From: Thiotrichaceae bacterium
GTDB taxonomy: Bacteria; Pseudomonadota; Gammaproteobacteria; Beggiatoales; Beggiatoaceae
Length of the DNA: 64,000 bases
Direction: 5' to 3'
NCBI GenBank assembly: GCA_028688145.1
Contig: JAQTYU010000003.1
Location: forward strand, 186,001-250,000
Both the position numbers and the translations under genes were made by a program. Positions 45,902 through 57,121 of the stretch are shown here, one piece after another. The notes below the pieces were generated by a model that ran no database searches, had not been told where the DNA came from, and was given only the letters and a program-made list of their open reading frames with translations. The first letter of the stretch is position 1, and every line of letters starts with the position of its first letter.

Positions 45902-48709
45902 TTACTTTTTCTTGGCGGCTTCTTGCCGTTCTAACATCACTGCCAAGTTATTGCGTGCAGGTTTGTCATTAGGATCAATTTCAAGCACTTTGCGTAACGC
46001 TGCAGTGGCATCTTCTGCTTTTCCCAGCTGATATAGGGCAGTCGCCATGTTATACCATGCATCTTTATCACGCGCTGTCCGTTCTAAATGTTTGCGATAA
46101 GCTGTAACCGCTTCCTCTATTTTGTGCTGTTGATGTAAAACATAGGCTAAGTTGAACCATACATTGGAATGTGTTGGATCATTCTCGATCTGTCTACGAA
46201 AAGCGGCAATTGCCTCATCTGCCTTGCCTTGTATTCTTAAAACTGTCCCTAAGTTATACCAACTTTCCTTATGTTTAGGCGCAACTTCTAGCTGTTTGCG
46301 ATAGGCTGTAATCGCTTCATCGGGTTTTCCTAGTTCTCCCAAAACATACCCTAAACCATTCCATGCTTCATCATGATCGGGTTTAATTTCTACTTGCTTA
46401 CGATAAGCAGCAGCAGCTTCATCAAACTTTTTTTCTTTAGTCAAGGCAAGTCCTAACCTACTCCAAAGTTCGTCAGAATTTGGATTTTTTTCCAATTGTT
46501 TACGATAACTGGCGATAATATCCCCTGCTTTGCCATCCTCTAACAGGATTTTATTTAAATTGGCTAAGGTCGTTTGGTCATCTGGGTCGATTTCTAACTG
46601 TTTACGATAGGCTGTAGTGGCTTCTTCTACTTTTCCTTGCCTATGAAGACAGTAACCCATCTCAGACCAAACCTGTTTATGATTCGGATAAATTTCGAGC
46701 TGCTTACGAAATGCTGCAATTGCTTCGTCTAATTTCTCTTGCGTCATAAAAATATGACCCAGCTCATACCAAACGTTTCCATCATTAGGCTTTACTTTCA
46801 AAAAATTATTATAAAGCGCAATAGCCTCGTCAAGCTTCTTTTGTTTAACTAAAACCCATCCCATACCACTAACCGCCTTGCTGTCGGTGGCTCGAATTTC
46901 TAAAGATTTACGGTAGGTCGCAAGAGCTTCATCGAATTTACCCATATACCCCAGAGTCGCACCCAAGTTATTCCGCGCCAAAGGATGCAAAGGTCTTACT
47001 TCTAGTTGATTGCGATAAGCAAGAACTGCCTCTTCTGGTTTATCTAGTGCTCTAAAAATAACCCCTAAATTATTCGCCGCCATGCCATGATTCGGCTTAA
47101 TCGCTATTTGGCGACGATACGCTTCAATTGCTTTTTCAGGTTTACCAGCTTCGTTTAGAACAAATCCAATGCCATACCACGCATTTTCATGTTTTGGATT
47201 AATCTCTATCTGCTTCATGTGTGCCGCAAAACCTTCTTTGAGATGCCCTTGTCTAACCAAAGAATGTCCCAATCCAAACCACGCCTTGCCATGATTCGGC
47301 TTAATTTCTAATTGTTTACGACAAGCTTCTTCAGCTTCAGCAAATTTATCTTGTTTAAATAAGGCATAGCCCAAACCATACCAAGCATTTTCATGTTTAG
47401 GATTAATTTTCAATTGGGTGCGTTGCGCTTCAACTGCTTCATCGAATTTATTCAATTTAGTTAAGGTTAAGCCCAATTTGTACCACACATTTTCATGCTT
47501 AGGTTTGTCTGCCAGCTGTCTACGATATGCCGCGACTAAGGTGTTTAATTGCTGTTCATCCCCTACATAGACAAACCACGCATCTTCTTCATTAGAAGGC
47601 AAATCATCATCTGCCGCAGCCTTGGTAATCGGGAAAAATTCCTTACCCTGCGGTTTATCTGAAAGCTCATTTAAGGCACTGGCAGCATTGGCATCCTCCG
47701 GATTAATTTTCACTTGTTGGCGCAAGATACTAATTGCCTCATCCTTCGTGCCCTGTTTCACCAAGGCATAACCCAAATTTGCCCGAATGGATTTATTGCT
47801 AGGATTGATTTCCAAGACTTTACGATACGCAGCCACAGCATCCGCAAACTTATTCTGATTGAATAAAACAAGACCCAAACCATACCAAGTCGCTTCACGA
47901 GTTGGAGTGATTTCTAATTGTTTATGCAAAGCCTGTTCAGCCTCATCAAATTTCTGCTGCTGAATCAAATCAAAGCCTAAGTTATTCCACACTAAACCCA
48001 ACTTTGGATTAATTGCAATTTGCTTACGATAAGCGGCAATCGCCTCATCAAATTTACCCTGATTGTGCAACGCCAAACCCATGCCATACCAAGCCATATC
48101 ATGTTGCGGATTCACGACTAATTGCTGACGATACGCCTTAATCGCTTCTTCTAATTGTCCTTTTTCAGATAAAGCCACGCCGATTCCATACCACGCATCT
48201 GGATGTTTGGGCGAGACTTCAACTTGTTTACGACAGGCAGTAATGGACTCGTCAAGTTTCCCTTGTTTTAGAAACACATAGCCCATCGCACACCAAGCAT
48301 TATCATGTTTGGGCGTTAGTTCTAATTGCTTGCGGTAAGCAACAATGGCTTCCTCAAGTCTGTCTAAGTCTGCCAACATACTGCCAAAGGCATAATTTGC
48401 ATTTTCGTACTTGGGATTCAGAGCCAACAGGGCGCGATAGCTGCCCAGTGCTTCAAGTAATTTGCCATTTTTATGCAGAGCAATGGCTAAATTGAACAAG
48501 GCGTTTTCATCTTTAGGATGACTTGCAGCTTGCTGGCGAGCGAGCGCAAGTGATTGTTCTAAAGTGGTTTGCGCGGTAGGCGTAACAGGATTTTTTTCGA
48601 GGTTGGGGGCTGCTACAACTGCATGGATTTGGATTAAATATCCAAGCAGCAATGTAGTCAGCAATGAGGAAAGTTTTGTAATGAAGTGATTTTTAGTGGG
48701 AGAGGACAT
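45902..48709 (-). CDS. Secreted/periplasmic protein of about two dozen TPR repeats
   Basis: A 935-residue protein with a signal-like hydrophobic N-terminus (about residues 12-34) and then tetratricopeptide repeats to the end. Most units are of one type (AWYGLGxxLxxQGKxDEAIxA, YRKQLEINP-like ends) 34 residues apart, so the array arose by recent duplication; a break around 365-385 (ADDDLPSNEEDAWFVYVGDE) separates two blocks. It is a scaffold, probably for an envelope or secretion complex. No catalytic domain. Near-identical repeat units make it prone to recombination. Confidence 0.85.
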   Translation of the reverse strand: MSSPTKNHFITKLSSLLTTLLLGYLIQIHAVVAAPNLEKNPVTPTAQTTLEQSLALARQQAASHPKDENALFNLAIALHKNGKLLEALGSYRALLALNPKYENANYAFGSMLADLDRLEEAIVAYRKQLELTPKHDNAWCAMGYVFLKQGKLDESITACRKQVEVSPKHPDAWYGIGVALSEKGQLEEAIKAYRQQLVVNPQHDMAWYGMGLALHNQGKFDEAIAAYRKQIAINPKLGLVWNNLGFDLIQQQKFDEAEQALHKQLEITPTREATWYGLGLVLFNQNKFADAVAAYRKVLEINPSNKSIRANLGYALVKQGTKDEAISILRQQVKINPEDANAASALNELSDKPQGKEFFPITKAAADDDLPSNEEDAWFVYVGDEQQLNTLVAAYRRQLADKPKHENVWYKLGLTLTKLNKFDEAVEAQRTQLKINPKHENAWYGLGYALFKQDKFAEAEEACRKQLEIKPNHGKAWFGLGHSLVRQGHLKEGFAAHMKQIEINPKHENAWYGIGFVLNEAGKPEKAIEAYRRQIAIKPNHGMAANNLGVIFRALDKPEEAVLAYRNQLEVRPLHPLARNNLGATLGYMGKFDEALATYRKSLEIRATDSKAVSGMGWVLVKQKKLDEAIALYNNFLKVKPNDGNVWYELGHIFMTQEKLDEAIAAFRKQLEIYPNHKQVWSEMGYCLHRQGKVEEATTAYRKQLEIDPDDQTTLANLNKILLEDGKAGDIIASYRKQLEKNPNSDELWSRLGLALTKEKKFDEAAAAYRKQVEIKPDHDEAWNGLGYVLGELGKPDEAITAYRKQLEVAPKHKESWYNLGTVLRIQGKADEAIAAFRRQIENDPTHSNVWFNLAYVLHQQHKIEEAVTAYRKHLERTARDKDAWYNMATALYQLGKAEDATAALRKVLEIDPNDKPARNNLAVMLERQEAAKKK

Positions 48710-49158
48710 AACAAGCCTTGATAATATAGGAATAGAAAATACATTGTTATTCCATCAAAATTATCCGAAAAGCAGAGTATTCGCAAGGCTTTTATTTGTT
48801 ATGTATTTAGCTGTATGTTAACGCCAGCAATTAACAGTATTTTTATAAAAAAGTCATTTCAATATTTAAATAAAACGTTCTCATTTAATTATGAAAATGC
48901 TCTTGTAGTGGTAGGCACTCCCACTCAAGAGCATCACTGCCATTAAGTTAAGCTTTAACTGATTGTATTCTCAAACTTCTTGCTTTTCACCCCCTTTGAA
49001 AAGGGGGAAGCTAAACACCCTCATCTAACCTCATTCTGTGCTTAAGTTAATGGCAGTGACTCAAGAGCGTAGGAACGAGAAAAACTGTGGAGATTTTTAA
49101 ATCATCCCCTTTCTTAAAAGGGGATGAAAAGCGAGAAATACCTTAAAAATCTTCGCAA
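48710..49158. other. Repeat-rich gap between TPR and cyclase genes
   Basis: About 450 bp without a gene. It contains an inverted-repeat element (48935-49058) whose ends match an IS4-type insertion sequence, an internal CCCCCTTTGAAAAGGGGG hairpin near 48987, and a CATCCCCTTTCTTAAAAGGGGATG-like hairpin near 49106-49130 that may terminate transcription of the cyclase gene. Confidence 0.55.
48935..49058. mobile_element. IS4-related MITE (no gene)
   Basis: CACTGCCATTAAGTTAAG at 48935-48952 and CTTAAGTTAATGGCAGTG at 49041-49058 (17 of 18 paired). The same 18-mer is the inner half of the ends of the IS at 57202-58221, so this is a non-autonomous relative. GGAACGAG outside the right end at 49072 matches the IS outer end. 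Confidence 0.55.
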
Positions 49159-52100
49159 CTAAGCCCCATCCTTACTTTCCAATTCTGTGACCCCGTTCCA
49201 AGTTTGATCATCCCCAAAACGTTGCCAATATTGAGAACGTTTCAGGTAAATTTTTGCAGCTTTATCATTAGGATTGCGGTCTACACAGCGTTGAAATAAG
49301 GATTCTGCATAATCAAAATTACGGCGTTGATAGGCGACAAACGCATCCGTAAACATTTCCAAAGTCGCAAGTTTCGCATCTCGAATTTCAGGCAAATTCC
49401 CATCGAGCACTTCAAACACAATCACAGGTTGGGATTTACCCTTCACTTTGACCTTGTCCACAATCCGAATCGCATATTCACTGACATCCACCAAACGGTT
49501 ATAAGTGTGCTCGGTAATCAGCAAAGTTGCGCCATACATTTTAGTCATGCCCTCAACTCGCGAGGCAAGATTCACCGCATCACTGATCACCGTGCCATCC
49601 ATACGATTTTCACCGCCAATCGTGCCCAACATCAGCGTGCCCGTGTGCAAACCAATCCCAATATCAATCAGTTCGGTATTGGCATGTTGACGGGCTTGAT
49701 TAAATTCGCTCAGCGTGCGCAACATATCAATCGCGCCACGCACCGCATCATCCGCGCCGTGCGGGAATAATGCCATAATCGCATCGCCAATATATTTATC
49801 AATAAAGCCATGATGCGATAACACCACAGGTTCCATCTTGCTGAGATAGGAATTAATAAAACGGAAATTTTCTGTCGGGGTCATTTTTTCAGAAAGTGCG
49901 GTAAATGCCCGAATATCAGAAAACATAATCGTCATTTCTTTCTGAACATGATCCCCGAGTTGCACATCAACAATGCTACGTTTTTCTAAGAAACTCAAGA
50001 ACTCACGCGGCACAAAACGACTGTAAGCTTTATTTTGAATTTCTAATTCTTGTTTACTTTCTTCAAGTGCAAGCTGGGCTTGTTTTAATTCAGTAATATC
50101 ACTGATAATGCCTGTGTACATGCGTTGATCTTTAAGGCGTAATTCACTGACTGCCAGATAAATGGGGAAAATACTGCCATTTTTATGCTGTGCCACAATT
50201 TCGCGCCCCGAACCAATAATATGCGCTTCGCCTGTTTTCAAATAGTGACGCAAGTATTCATCATGCTTGCGATGGTGGGGCGAGGGCATCAATATTCCTA
50301 AATTCACGCCCAATAATTCTTCCATTTCATAGCCGAACATTTTGGCCAGCGCGGGATTCAGTAATTGAATAATCCCACATTCATTGATCATTACAATACC
50401 ATCAACTGCGGTATTCACAATCGCACGGAAACGCTGCTCACTTTCATACATTGCTTGCTCGGCTTGTAAACGTGCAGTGATGTCGGTCGCGAGCATAATT
50501 ACCCCAATGACATTGCCATCTTCATCAATGTAGGGCACTTTATCTAATTGAATCGTTAGGCATTCACCACGGGTATTGCACACTTCCGCAAGTACACCTA
50601 ATTTAGGCTGTTTAGTACGGATCACTTGCAAATCATCTTTAAACCAAGTTTCGGTATATTGCGGAAATAATTCAGAAAGATGATAGCCTTGTGGCGACTC
50701 TGGATGCACGCCACTTAATTCTGAAGCAGCTTTATTCATCCATAAAATACGATTTTCAGTGTCTTTGTGCCAAATAAACGCAGGTACAGAATCAAAAATG
50801 GTTTGTTGAATCACTTGTTTTTTACGAATTTGAATTTCGATTTCACGGCGCACCGCGATTTCTTGCGACAAGTGAGTGTTGAGATTTTTCATCTCATCCA
50901 ATGTGATTGCAAGATTAACGTTGGTTTTATAAAGTTCGGCGGTGCGTGAGTCGATGAGTTCTTCTAATTCCGATTGGGCGCGGTGCACCCGTTCAATCAT
51001 TCCATTGAATAAGCGCGCCAATTTGCCGACTTCGTCATAACTGGTGACTTCGGCACGAGCATAAATATCACCGTCTTCAATGCGTTGAATGGTATTACTC
51101 AACATTTCAATCGGATAAGAAAGCCGACGTGCTAATAAAAACGTGCCGCCCAGTCCAAATAAAATACTAAAAATGCCGCCCACAATCAGCGAATATTGAA
51201 TATTTTGCTGAATCCGCGCAAACACTTCGACTTGATCGACTTTAACCACTAAACCCCAATCAATCGCGGCAGTAATCGGCAAGGGGCGGTAAATCGCCAA
51301 CACCTCCTTGTCACGATAATCTTTTGCAGTAACAGTGCCCGCTTGGGCAGCACTCACGAGAGGATGCAGGGCTTGGTTTAAATCATCGGAAAGGCTAGCG
51401 CTGGCTTTGCTTTCTGCGGGACGATATTTCAAAGAACTCAATAACTGCATACTGCGGGTCATCAACACCGCTTCACTGCTTTTGCCTGTGGTATTTTGAA
51501 TGCTGAGCAAGTGGTCTAATTCAGGGTCGCTGATGTTCAAAATCAACACTGCGACTTTGCCCGATTCACCTTGCGGCGCGGGAATATGGCGCGCGATAAA
51601 TAGACCTAAATGCTCGTGCTGTAATTTGGTGTCGATTAACCCATTATTGCTGGGCAAGACAATGGCACGAAAAAAAGGCTGATCGGCGATATTTTGCCCA
51701 ACCTCATTCACATCACTGGAGGCAATAATGTCACCTGTATTAGGGTCAATTAATTGCAGCGAGGTGTAGGCTTGATAAGTATTTTTAATCAGTTGTAAAT
51801 GCTGAGTAACCGCTTCATGAATCGCGATATGGGTCAGTGCAGGAACGAGCTTATCGTTATGGGCGCGGATTTCGGGGAGTTGTTGAAACAGGGTGTAAAC
51901 ATTCTGCTGAAACAGCAAACTGTCTGAAAGCACTTGGGCATCAAACACCCGTTGTTGTAGCCATGAAGCTAAACTGGCTTGTTTGGTGTCAGCAATTTCC
52001 CCAAGCTGCTCGAAAACTTCGGCACGGCGTTGGGCATATTCGCCCTTGAACGCACTCCAAGGCAAACCATATAAACGAATTGCCCCTGCGAGTATCAGAA

Positions 52101-52200
52101 TAATAGCAAACAGGATTCCAAAATAAACCATCATTTTAGATTGTAGGCTAAAGCTGATTTTACGGAGTTTACCGAGACGTTTTGGGATATTTAACACCAT
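49159..52200 (-). CDS. Membrane-bound class III nucleotide cyclase with Cache, HAMP and PAS domains
   Basis: A 1013-residue inner-membrane sensor: TM1 (about 24-43), periplasmic Cache-type domain (60-320), TM2 (335-357), HAMP (358-412), coiled coil, PAS1 (460-580), PAS2 (590-710), cyclase (745-935) and a helical tail. The cyclase has both metal Asp (MFSDIRAFTAL; DKYIGDAIMALF) and looks active, making cAMP or cGMP. PAS2 resembles the FixL haem PAS: HDEYL, and an Arg in GSGREI exactly 20 residues after that His. It thus may sense O2 on the inside and a ligand outside. Gene is monocistronic. Confidence 0.85.
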   Translation of the reverse strand: MVLNIPKRLGKLRKISFSLQSKMMVYFGILFAIILILAGAIRLYGLPWSAFKGEYAQRRAEVFEQLGEIADTKQASLASWLQQRVFDAQVLSDSLLFQQNVYTLFQQLPEIRAHNDKLVPALTHIAIHEAVTQHLQLIKNTYQAYTSLQLIDPNTGDIIASSDVNEVGQNIADQPFFRAIVLPSNNGLIDTKLQHEHLGLFIARHIPAPQGESGKVAVLILNISDPELDHLLSIQNTTGKSSEAVLMTRSMQLLSSLKYRPAESKASASLSDDLNQALHPLVSAAQAGTVTAKDYRDKEVLAIYRPLPITAAIDWGLVVKVDQVEVFARIQQNIQYSLIVGGIFSILFGLGGTFLLARRLSYPIEMLSNTIQRIEDGDIYARAEVTSYDEVGKLARLFNGMIERVHRAQSELEELIDSRTAELYKTNVNLAITLDEMKNLNTHLSQEIAVRREIEIQIRKKQVIQQTIFDSVPAFIWHKDTENRILWMNKAASELSGVHPESPQGYHLSELFPQYTETWFKDDLQVIRTKQPKLGVLAEVCNTRGECLTIQLDKVPYIDEDGNVIGVIMLATDITARLQAEQAMYESEQRFRAIVNTAVDGIVMINECGIIQLLNPALAKMFGYEMEELLGVNLGILMPSPHHRKHDEYLRHYLKTGEAHIIGSGREIVAQHKNGSIFPIYLAVSELRLKDQRMYTGIISDITELKQAQLALEESKQELEIQNKAYSRFVPREFLSFLEKRSIVDVQLGDHVQKEMTIMFSDIRAFTALSEKMTPTENFRFINSYLSKMEPVVLSHHGFIDKYIGDAIMALFPHGADDAVRGAIDMLRTLSEFNQARQHANTELIDIGIGLHTGTLMLGTIGGENRMDGTVISDAVNLASRVEGMTKMYGATLLITEHTYNRLVDVSEYAIRIVDKVKVKGKSQPVIVFEVLDGNLPEIRDAKLATLEMFTDAFVAYQRRNFDYAESLFQRCVDRNPNDKAAKIYLKRSQYWQRFGDDQTWNGVTELESKDGA

Positions 52201-52336
52201 CTAACCCAGTTATTGCGTGCCTATATTGCTTATCACAATGAAAAATCATCATACAACACGGGACATCATCTAAAAATGCAATCTTAGAATGCTTAAATCA
52301 TCCTAACCCGTTATACAGGACAGCGATAATCGTGCC

Positions 52337-52368
52337 AAACCCCGTTCAAGCTTTTCAAACGGGGCTTT
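52337..52368 (-). terminator. Possible terminator of gyrA
   Basis: CCCCGTT and AACGGGG form a 7-bp stem 25 bp past the gyrA stop (minus strand), with a short T stretch after it. Confidence 0.45.
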
Positions 52369-52392
52369 AGCAGTCTTCAATGAATGCGCAGT

Positions 52393-54972
52393 TTATTCCG
52401 CGACTTCTGCATCAATATCTGTCTCGAGATCGCCTTCAGGGACATCCACTTCTAAAATACTTTCGATGCCCACTAAATATTCGCCGTCTTCCATATTAAT
52501 CAGGGTCACGCCTTGGGTATTGCGTCCTACCACAGAAACCCCAGCGGCGGGTGTGCGCACTAAACGCCCGCGATCACTGATTAACATAATATCGTCTTCG
52601 TCTACAACTTGAACCGCGCCAACCACCAAGCCATTGCGCTCGGAGGTTTTAATTGCAATCACGCCCTGTGTGCCGCGTCCTTTGGTGGGGTAATCGCTGA
52701 GCGGTGAACGCTTGCCAAAGCCGTTGGCGGTGGCGGTCAGAATCGTGGTTTCTTCTTTAGCATTGGCAATGATTAAAGACATCACCCGATCTTTATCTGC
52801 TGTCAAACGAATGCCACGCACCCCACAGGCATTACGCCCCATCGAGCGCACTGCACTTTCATTGAAACGCACCGCTTTGCCCTGTTGACTAAATAACAGC
52901 ACTTCGCGTTGTCCGTCAGTAATCGCAACACCGATTAATTGATCGTTTTCTTCTAAACCAATCGCGATAATCCCTGAACTGCGTGGGCGGGAGAAATCAA
53001 TGAGCGGGGTTTTTTTAACCGTGCCTTGTGAAGTCGCCATAAACACATATTGCTCGGCGGTGAATTCGCGCACGGGTAAAATTGCGGTGATGCGCTCGCC
53101 TTCTTGTAAAGGCAATAAATTCACCATCGGCTTGCCGCGTGCAATGCGGCTGGCTTGGGGTAAATCGTACACTTTTAACCAGTACACTTGCCCGCGACTA
53201 CTGAAGCATAAAATGGTGTCGTGGGTGTTGGCGATGAACAATTTATCAATGAAATCTTCATCTTTCATTGCGGTTGCACTCTTGCCCTTGCCACCACGAC
53301 GCTGCGCCGCATAACTGCTGAGTGCTTGCGATTTAACATAACCCGCGTGTGATAAAGTCACCACCATGTCTTCTTGGGTAATTAAATCTTCCAAGTTGAG
53401 ATGTTTCTGGTCATACACGATTTGCGTGCGGCGTTCATCGCCATATTCTTCACGCACGGCCAGCAATTCGTTACGAATCACTTGCATTAAACATTCACCG
53501 CTGCCCAAAATCCGCATTAACTCCGCAATTTGGTTCAGCAATTCACGGTATTCGGTGAAAATTTTATCTTGTTCTAAACCCGTTAAACGTTGCAAGCGTA
53601 AATCTAAAATCGCCTGCACTTGGGTTTCAGATAAACGATAGCCTGAAGTTTGCAAACCAAACTGCGGGCTTAATTCCATCGGGCGCGCATTTTCCGCATT
53701 TTCCAAAAGTTCGGAAACATTGCCAATCGTCCACGTTTGCTTCGCTAAGCCTTCACGCGCTTCCGCGCTGGTTTTTGCCGCACGGATTAATTCAATCATC
53801 GGCTCGATATTATTCAGCGCGACCGCTAAACCTTCCAAAATATGGGCGCGGTCGCGGGCTTTGCGTAATTCAAATAAAGTGCGGCGCGTGACCACTTCGC
53901 GGCGATGGCGTAAAAATGCTTCTAAAATCGGTTTTAACGCTAAGACACGCGGCTGTCCGTCAATTAAGGCAACCATGTTGATCCCAAACACGGTTTGCAT
54001 TTGAGTATGCTGGAATAAATTATTCAGCACCACTTCTGCCATTTCACCGCGCCGCAATTCCACCACGATACGCACGCCGTCTTTATCCGATTCGTCGCGT
54101 AATTCGGTGATGCCTTCGAGTTTTTTCTCTTTAACCAATTCTGCGATTTTTTCAATCAAACGCGCTTTATTGACTTGATACGGCAATTCAGTCACGACAA
54201 TTTTTTGCTTGCCGTTGTCTTCGTCTTCAAAATGGGTGCGAGAACGAATATATACCCGTCCGCGTCCCGTATGATACGCATCGATAATGCCTTCCACGCC
54301 GTTGATAATTGCGGCGGTGGGAAAATCGGGGGCTTTGATGTGCTGCATTAAACCTGCAACATCTAAGCTCGGATCGTCAATCAAAGCGATACAAGCATTG
54401 ACCACTTCTTTCAGATTGTGCGGGGGAATATTGGTTGCCATCCCGACTGCAATCCCGCTTGAACCGTTAATTAACAGATTCGGTAAGCGTGTGGGAAACA
54501 CCGTGGGTTCTTGCTCAGATTCGTCGTAGTTGGGGACGAAATTCACGGTATCTTTATCAATATCCGCGATTAATTCGTGGGCAATTTTTGCCATCCGCAC
54601 TTCGGTGTAACGCATTGCCGCAGGCGCGTCAGCATCGATTGAACCGAAGTTCCCTTGACCGTCAACAAGGGTATAGCGCAGAGAAAAGGGCTGAGCCATA
54701 CGCACAATGGTGTCATACACCGCAGTGTCACCATGCGGGTGATATTTACCGAGCACATCACCGACCACGCGCGCCGATTTCTTATAAGGCTTATTCCACA
54801 CGTTGCCCATTTCGTACATAGCAAACAGCGCACGCCGATGCACAGGTTTTAACCCATCACGCACATCGGGCAAGGCTCTCCCAACGATCACGCTCATGGC
54901 GTAATCGAGATAGGATTGTTTCATTTCCTCTTCGAGGCTGACGGGGAGGACTTCTTTTGCGAACTGACCCAT
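52393..54972 (-). CDS. gyrA: DNA gyrase subunit A
   Basis: An 859-residue GyrA. The catalytic tyrosine is in [12 protein letters not shown]; the quinolone region is [15 protein letters not shown], with Thr at the E. coli Ser83 position and Asp at 87, a combination that occurs naturally. The GyrA box QRRGGKG and the C-terminal beta-pinwheel ([31 protein letters not shown]) are present, with an acidic tail [10 protein letters not shown]. It introduces negative supercoils with GyrB. It is transcribed alone, divergent from phaC. Confidence 0.96.
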   Translation of the reverse strand: MGQFAKEVLPVSLEEEMKQSYLDYAMSVIVGRALPDVRDGLKPVHRRALFAMYEMGNVWNKPYKKSARVVGDVLGKYHPHGDTAVYDTIVRMAQPFSLRYTLVDGQGNFGSIDADAPAAMRYTEVRMAKIAHELIADIDKDTVNFVPNYDESEQEPTVFPTRLPNLLINGSSGIAVGMATNIPPHNLKEVVNACIALIDDPSLDVAGLMQHIKAPDFPTAAIINGVEGIIDAYHTGRGRVYIRSRTHFEDEDNGKQKIVVTELPYQVNKARLIEKIAELVKEKKLEGITELRDESDKDGVRIVVELRRGEMAEVVLNNLFQHTQMQTVFGINMVALIDGQPRVLALKPILEAFLRHRREVVTRRTLFELRKARDRAHILEGLAVALNNIEPMIELIRAAKTSAEAREGLAKQTWTIGNVSELLENAENARPMELSPQFGLQTSGYRLSETQVQAILDLRLQRLTGLEQDKIFTEYRELLNQIAELMRILGSGECLMQVIRNELLAVREEYGDERRTQIVYDQKHLNLEDLITQEDMVVTLSHAGYVKSQALSSYAAQRRGGKGKSATAMKDEDFIDKLFIANTHDTILCFSSRGQVYWLKVYDLPQASRIARGKPMVNLLPLQEGERITAILPVREFTAEQYVFMATSQGTVKKTPLIDFSRPRSSGIIAIGLEENDQLIGVAITDGQREVLLFSQQGKAVRFNESAVRSMGRNACGVRGIRLTADKDRVMSLIIANAKEETTILTATANGFGKRSPLSDYPTKGRGTQGVIAIKTSERNGLVVGAVQVVDEDDIMLISDRGRLVRTPAAGVSVVGRNTQGVTLINMEDGEYLVGIESILEVDVPEGDLETDIDAEVAE

Positions 54973-55137
54973 GTTTTTCCCTGCAACTGATCATATTATT
55001 TGATGCCGAATTTAGCCCCTAAGTATAGCACAAAGCGGACAGGCTGACGGGGCTAATCTCGTAGCACAGACTCTGGGAATTCAAGGGCGCACAGGCATGA
55101 GTAGACTAGAATTTTTACAACTATTTTTGTCATCGAT

Positions 55138-55160
55138 TTGACCTTTACGTCAAGTATAAT
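55138..55160 (+). promoter_or_regulatory. Possible phaC promoter with inverted-repeat operator
   Basis: TATAAT at 55155-55160 is preceded by the inverted repeat TTGAC-CTTTAC-GTCAA (55138-55153), just where a repressor or activator would sit. No good -35 lies 16-18 bp upstream, which may mean activation is needed. It is 73 bp from the phaC start. Confidence 0.4.
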
Positions 55161-55232
55161 TTTTAGTATGATGCAATGCAGCATAATATTGTAGTAACTC
55201 CCTATCTACTTGCTAAACCAAGGAATTTTACT

Positions 55233-57062
55233 ATGGCGCAGTCTGAAAATACGCTCGCTTTGCAAAGCACTGATCACCACGAAATGTTTAATACGCTCCT
55301 CCATATTTTTCAACATTCTCAAGAGTTATGGTTACGTCAACTCAAAAAACGTCCTGAAATTCTCGACGGTAAATTGCCTGAAATTAATTTCGACCCCTTA
55401 AATATTCATGAAGCATTACAACAACTAACGACTCAATTTGTCCGCGATCCTAAAAAAGTGCTGAATGCGCAAATTGGTTGGTGGACGGATTACTGGAAAT
55501 TGTGTGGCAACGTTGCCTTACAAATGCAAGGCAAAGAGGTTAAACCCTTAATTCAAGCTGATAAAAGCGACCGCCGCTTTAAGCATGAAGCATGGGAAGA
55601 TCAGCCGATGTTTTATTTCATCCAACAATTATATTTGATGAATGCCCGTTGGTTGCAAAAGACGCTGCGCCAAGCAGACTTAGAATCTGTCGATGCTCGT
55701 AATGCGAAAAAGGTTGATTTCTACACCCGCCAATTAATTGACGCGCTTTCCCCCACCAATTTCTGGATGACCAATCCTGAAGTGCTGTATGTCACCGTGG
55801 AAAGCGGTGGTAAGAATTTACTGAAGGGTTTACGCAATTTTCTCGATGATTTGAATCGTGGCAAGGGTCAGCTCAATATCAAAATGACTGACTTGGATGC
55901 TTTCAAACCTGGTGACAATATTGCGGTCACAAAAGGTAAAGTGGTTTACCAAAATGATTTAATGCAGTTGATTCAATACACGCCGTCCACGAGCGAAGTT
56001 TACAAAAAGCCTTTGTTAATCGTGCCACCTTGGATTAACAAGTTCTACATTTTAGATTTGCGTGAAAAGAATTCTTACATCAAGTGGGCTGTCGACCAAG
56101 GACACACGGTGTTTGTGATTTCTTGGGTCAATCCTGATTCCAATTTAGCAAGTAAGGGTTTTGAAGATTACATGTTGGAAGGGCCTTTGGCTGCGTTGGA
56201 TGCTATCGAACAAGCCACGGGTGAGAAAGAAATCAATGCGGTGGGTTATTGTTTAGGCGGCACGCTGTTGGCAAGCACTTTAGCCTACATGGCAGCGAAG
56301 AAAGATGAACGCATTAAGAGCGCGACCTTCTTCACCACCTTGTTAGATTTCAGCAATTCAGGCGAGTTGGATGTGTTCATCGACGAAGCACAAATTAAGT
56401 CGATTGAAAACAAGATGAGCGAGAAGGGTTATTTAGAAGGCAGCAGCATGGCAACCACCTTCACCATGTTACGCGCCAATGATTTGGTCTGGTCTTTCCA
56501 TGTCAATAATTATTTAATGGGTAAAGAAGCCAGTGCGTTTGATTTATTGTACTGGAATTCAGACTCAACCCGTATGCCTGCCAAAATGCACAGTTTCTAC
56601 CTGCGCAACATGTATCAAAACAACCGTTTGAAAGACCCCAACGGAATTACTTTGAACGGCGTGGGCATTGATTTACGCAATGTCAAAATACCGGTGTATT
56701 TCATTTCTGCGATTGAAGATCATATCGCACCTTGGAAAGGCACGTATTTAGGCTCACAATTATTCTCTGGCGACGTGAAGTTTGTGTTAGGCGGTTCAGG
56801 GCACATTGCAGGGATTATCAATCCTCCCGCTGCAAACAAATATTTCTATTACACCAACCCCACGGTGAAAGGTGTCGCGGACTCTGAAGTTTGGTTAAAA
56901 GGCGCAACCCAACAAGCGGGTTCTTGGTGGACGGATTGGTCTGGCTGGGTGGGTAAATTTGCAGGTGAAAAAATTGCCGCCCGCGCGCCCGGTGCTGGCA
57001 AATTACCTGCTTTAGAAGATGCACCCGGTAGTTATGTAAAAAAGCGGGTTGTGCTTGATTAA
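55233..57062 (+). CDS. phaC: Class I poly(3-hydroxyalkanoate) synthase PhaC
   Basis: A 609-residue polymerase. The lipase-like box GYCLGGTLLAS holds the nucleophile Cys (about residue 340); the Asp lies in SAIEDHIAPWKGTYLG and the His in GGSGHIAGIINPP, completing the triad. PWINKFYILDLREKNS is a class I hallmark. It polymerises 3-hydroxybutyryl-CoA into storage granules. I start at ATG 55233 (AAGGA 8 bp upstream); a longer frame begins at 55176 without a site. No phaA, phaB or phasin gene is adjacent. Confidence 0.93.
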   Translation: MAQSENTLALQSTDHHEMFNTLLHIFQHSQELWLRQLKKRPEILDGKLPEINFDPLNIHEALQQLTTQFVRDPKKVLNAQIGWWTDYWKLCGNVALQMQGKEVKPLIQADKSDRRFKHEAWEDQPMFYFIQQLYLMNARWLQKTLRQADLESVDARNAKKVDFYTRQLIDALSPTNFWMTNPEVLYVTVESGGKNLLKGLRNFLDDLNRGKGQLNIKMTDLDAFKPGDNIAVTKGKVVYQNDLMQLIQYTPSTSEVYKKPLLIVPPWINKFYILDLREKNSYIKWAVDQGHTVFVISWVNPDSNLASKGFEDYMLEGPLAALDAIEQATGEKEINAVGYCLGGTLLASTLAYMAAKKDERIKSATFFTTLLDFSNSGELDVFIDEAQIKSIENKMSEKGYLEGSSMATTFTMLRANDLVWSFHVNNYLMGKEASAFDLLYWNSDSTRMPAKMHSFYLRNMYQNNRLKDPNGITLNGVGIDLRNVKIPVYFISAIEDHIAPWKGTYLGSQLFSGDVKFVLGGSGHIAGIINPPAANKYFYYTNPTVKGVADSEVWLKGATQQAGSWWTDWSGWVGKFAGEKIAARAPGAGKLPALEDAPGSYVKKRVVLD

Positions 57063-57079
57063 TTCGTAATTGCTTTGAA

Positions 57080-57121
57080 GAAAGACCTGTCCGATGTTGA
57101 AATTGGGCAGGTCTTTTTTAT
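57080..57121 (+). terminator. Rho-independent terminator of phaC
   Basis: AAGACCTGTCC pairs with GGGCAGGTCTT around GATGTTGAAATT and is followed by TTTTTATT. It starts 18 bp after the phaC stop. Confidence 0.88.
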
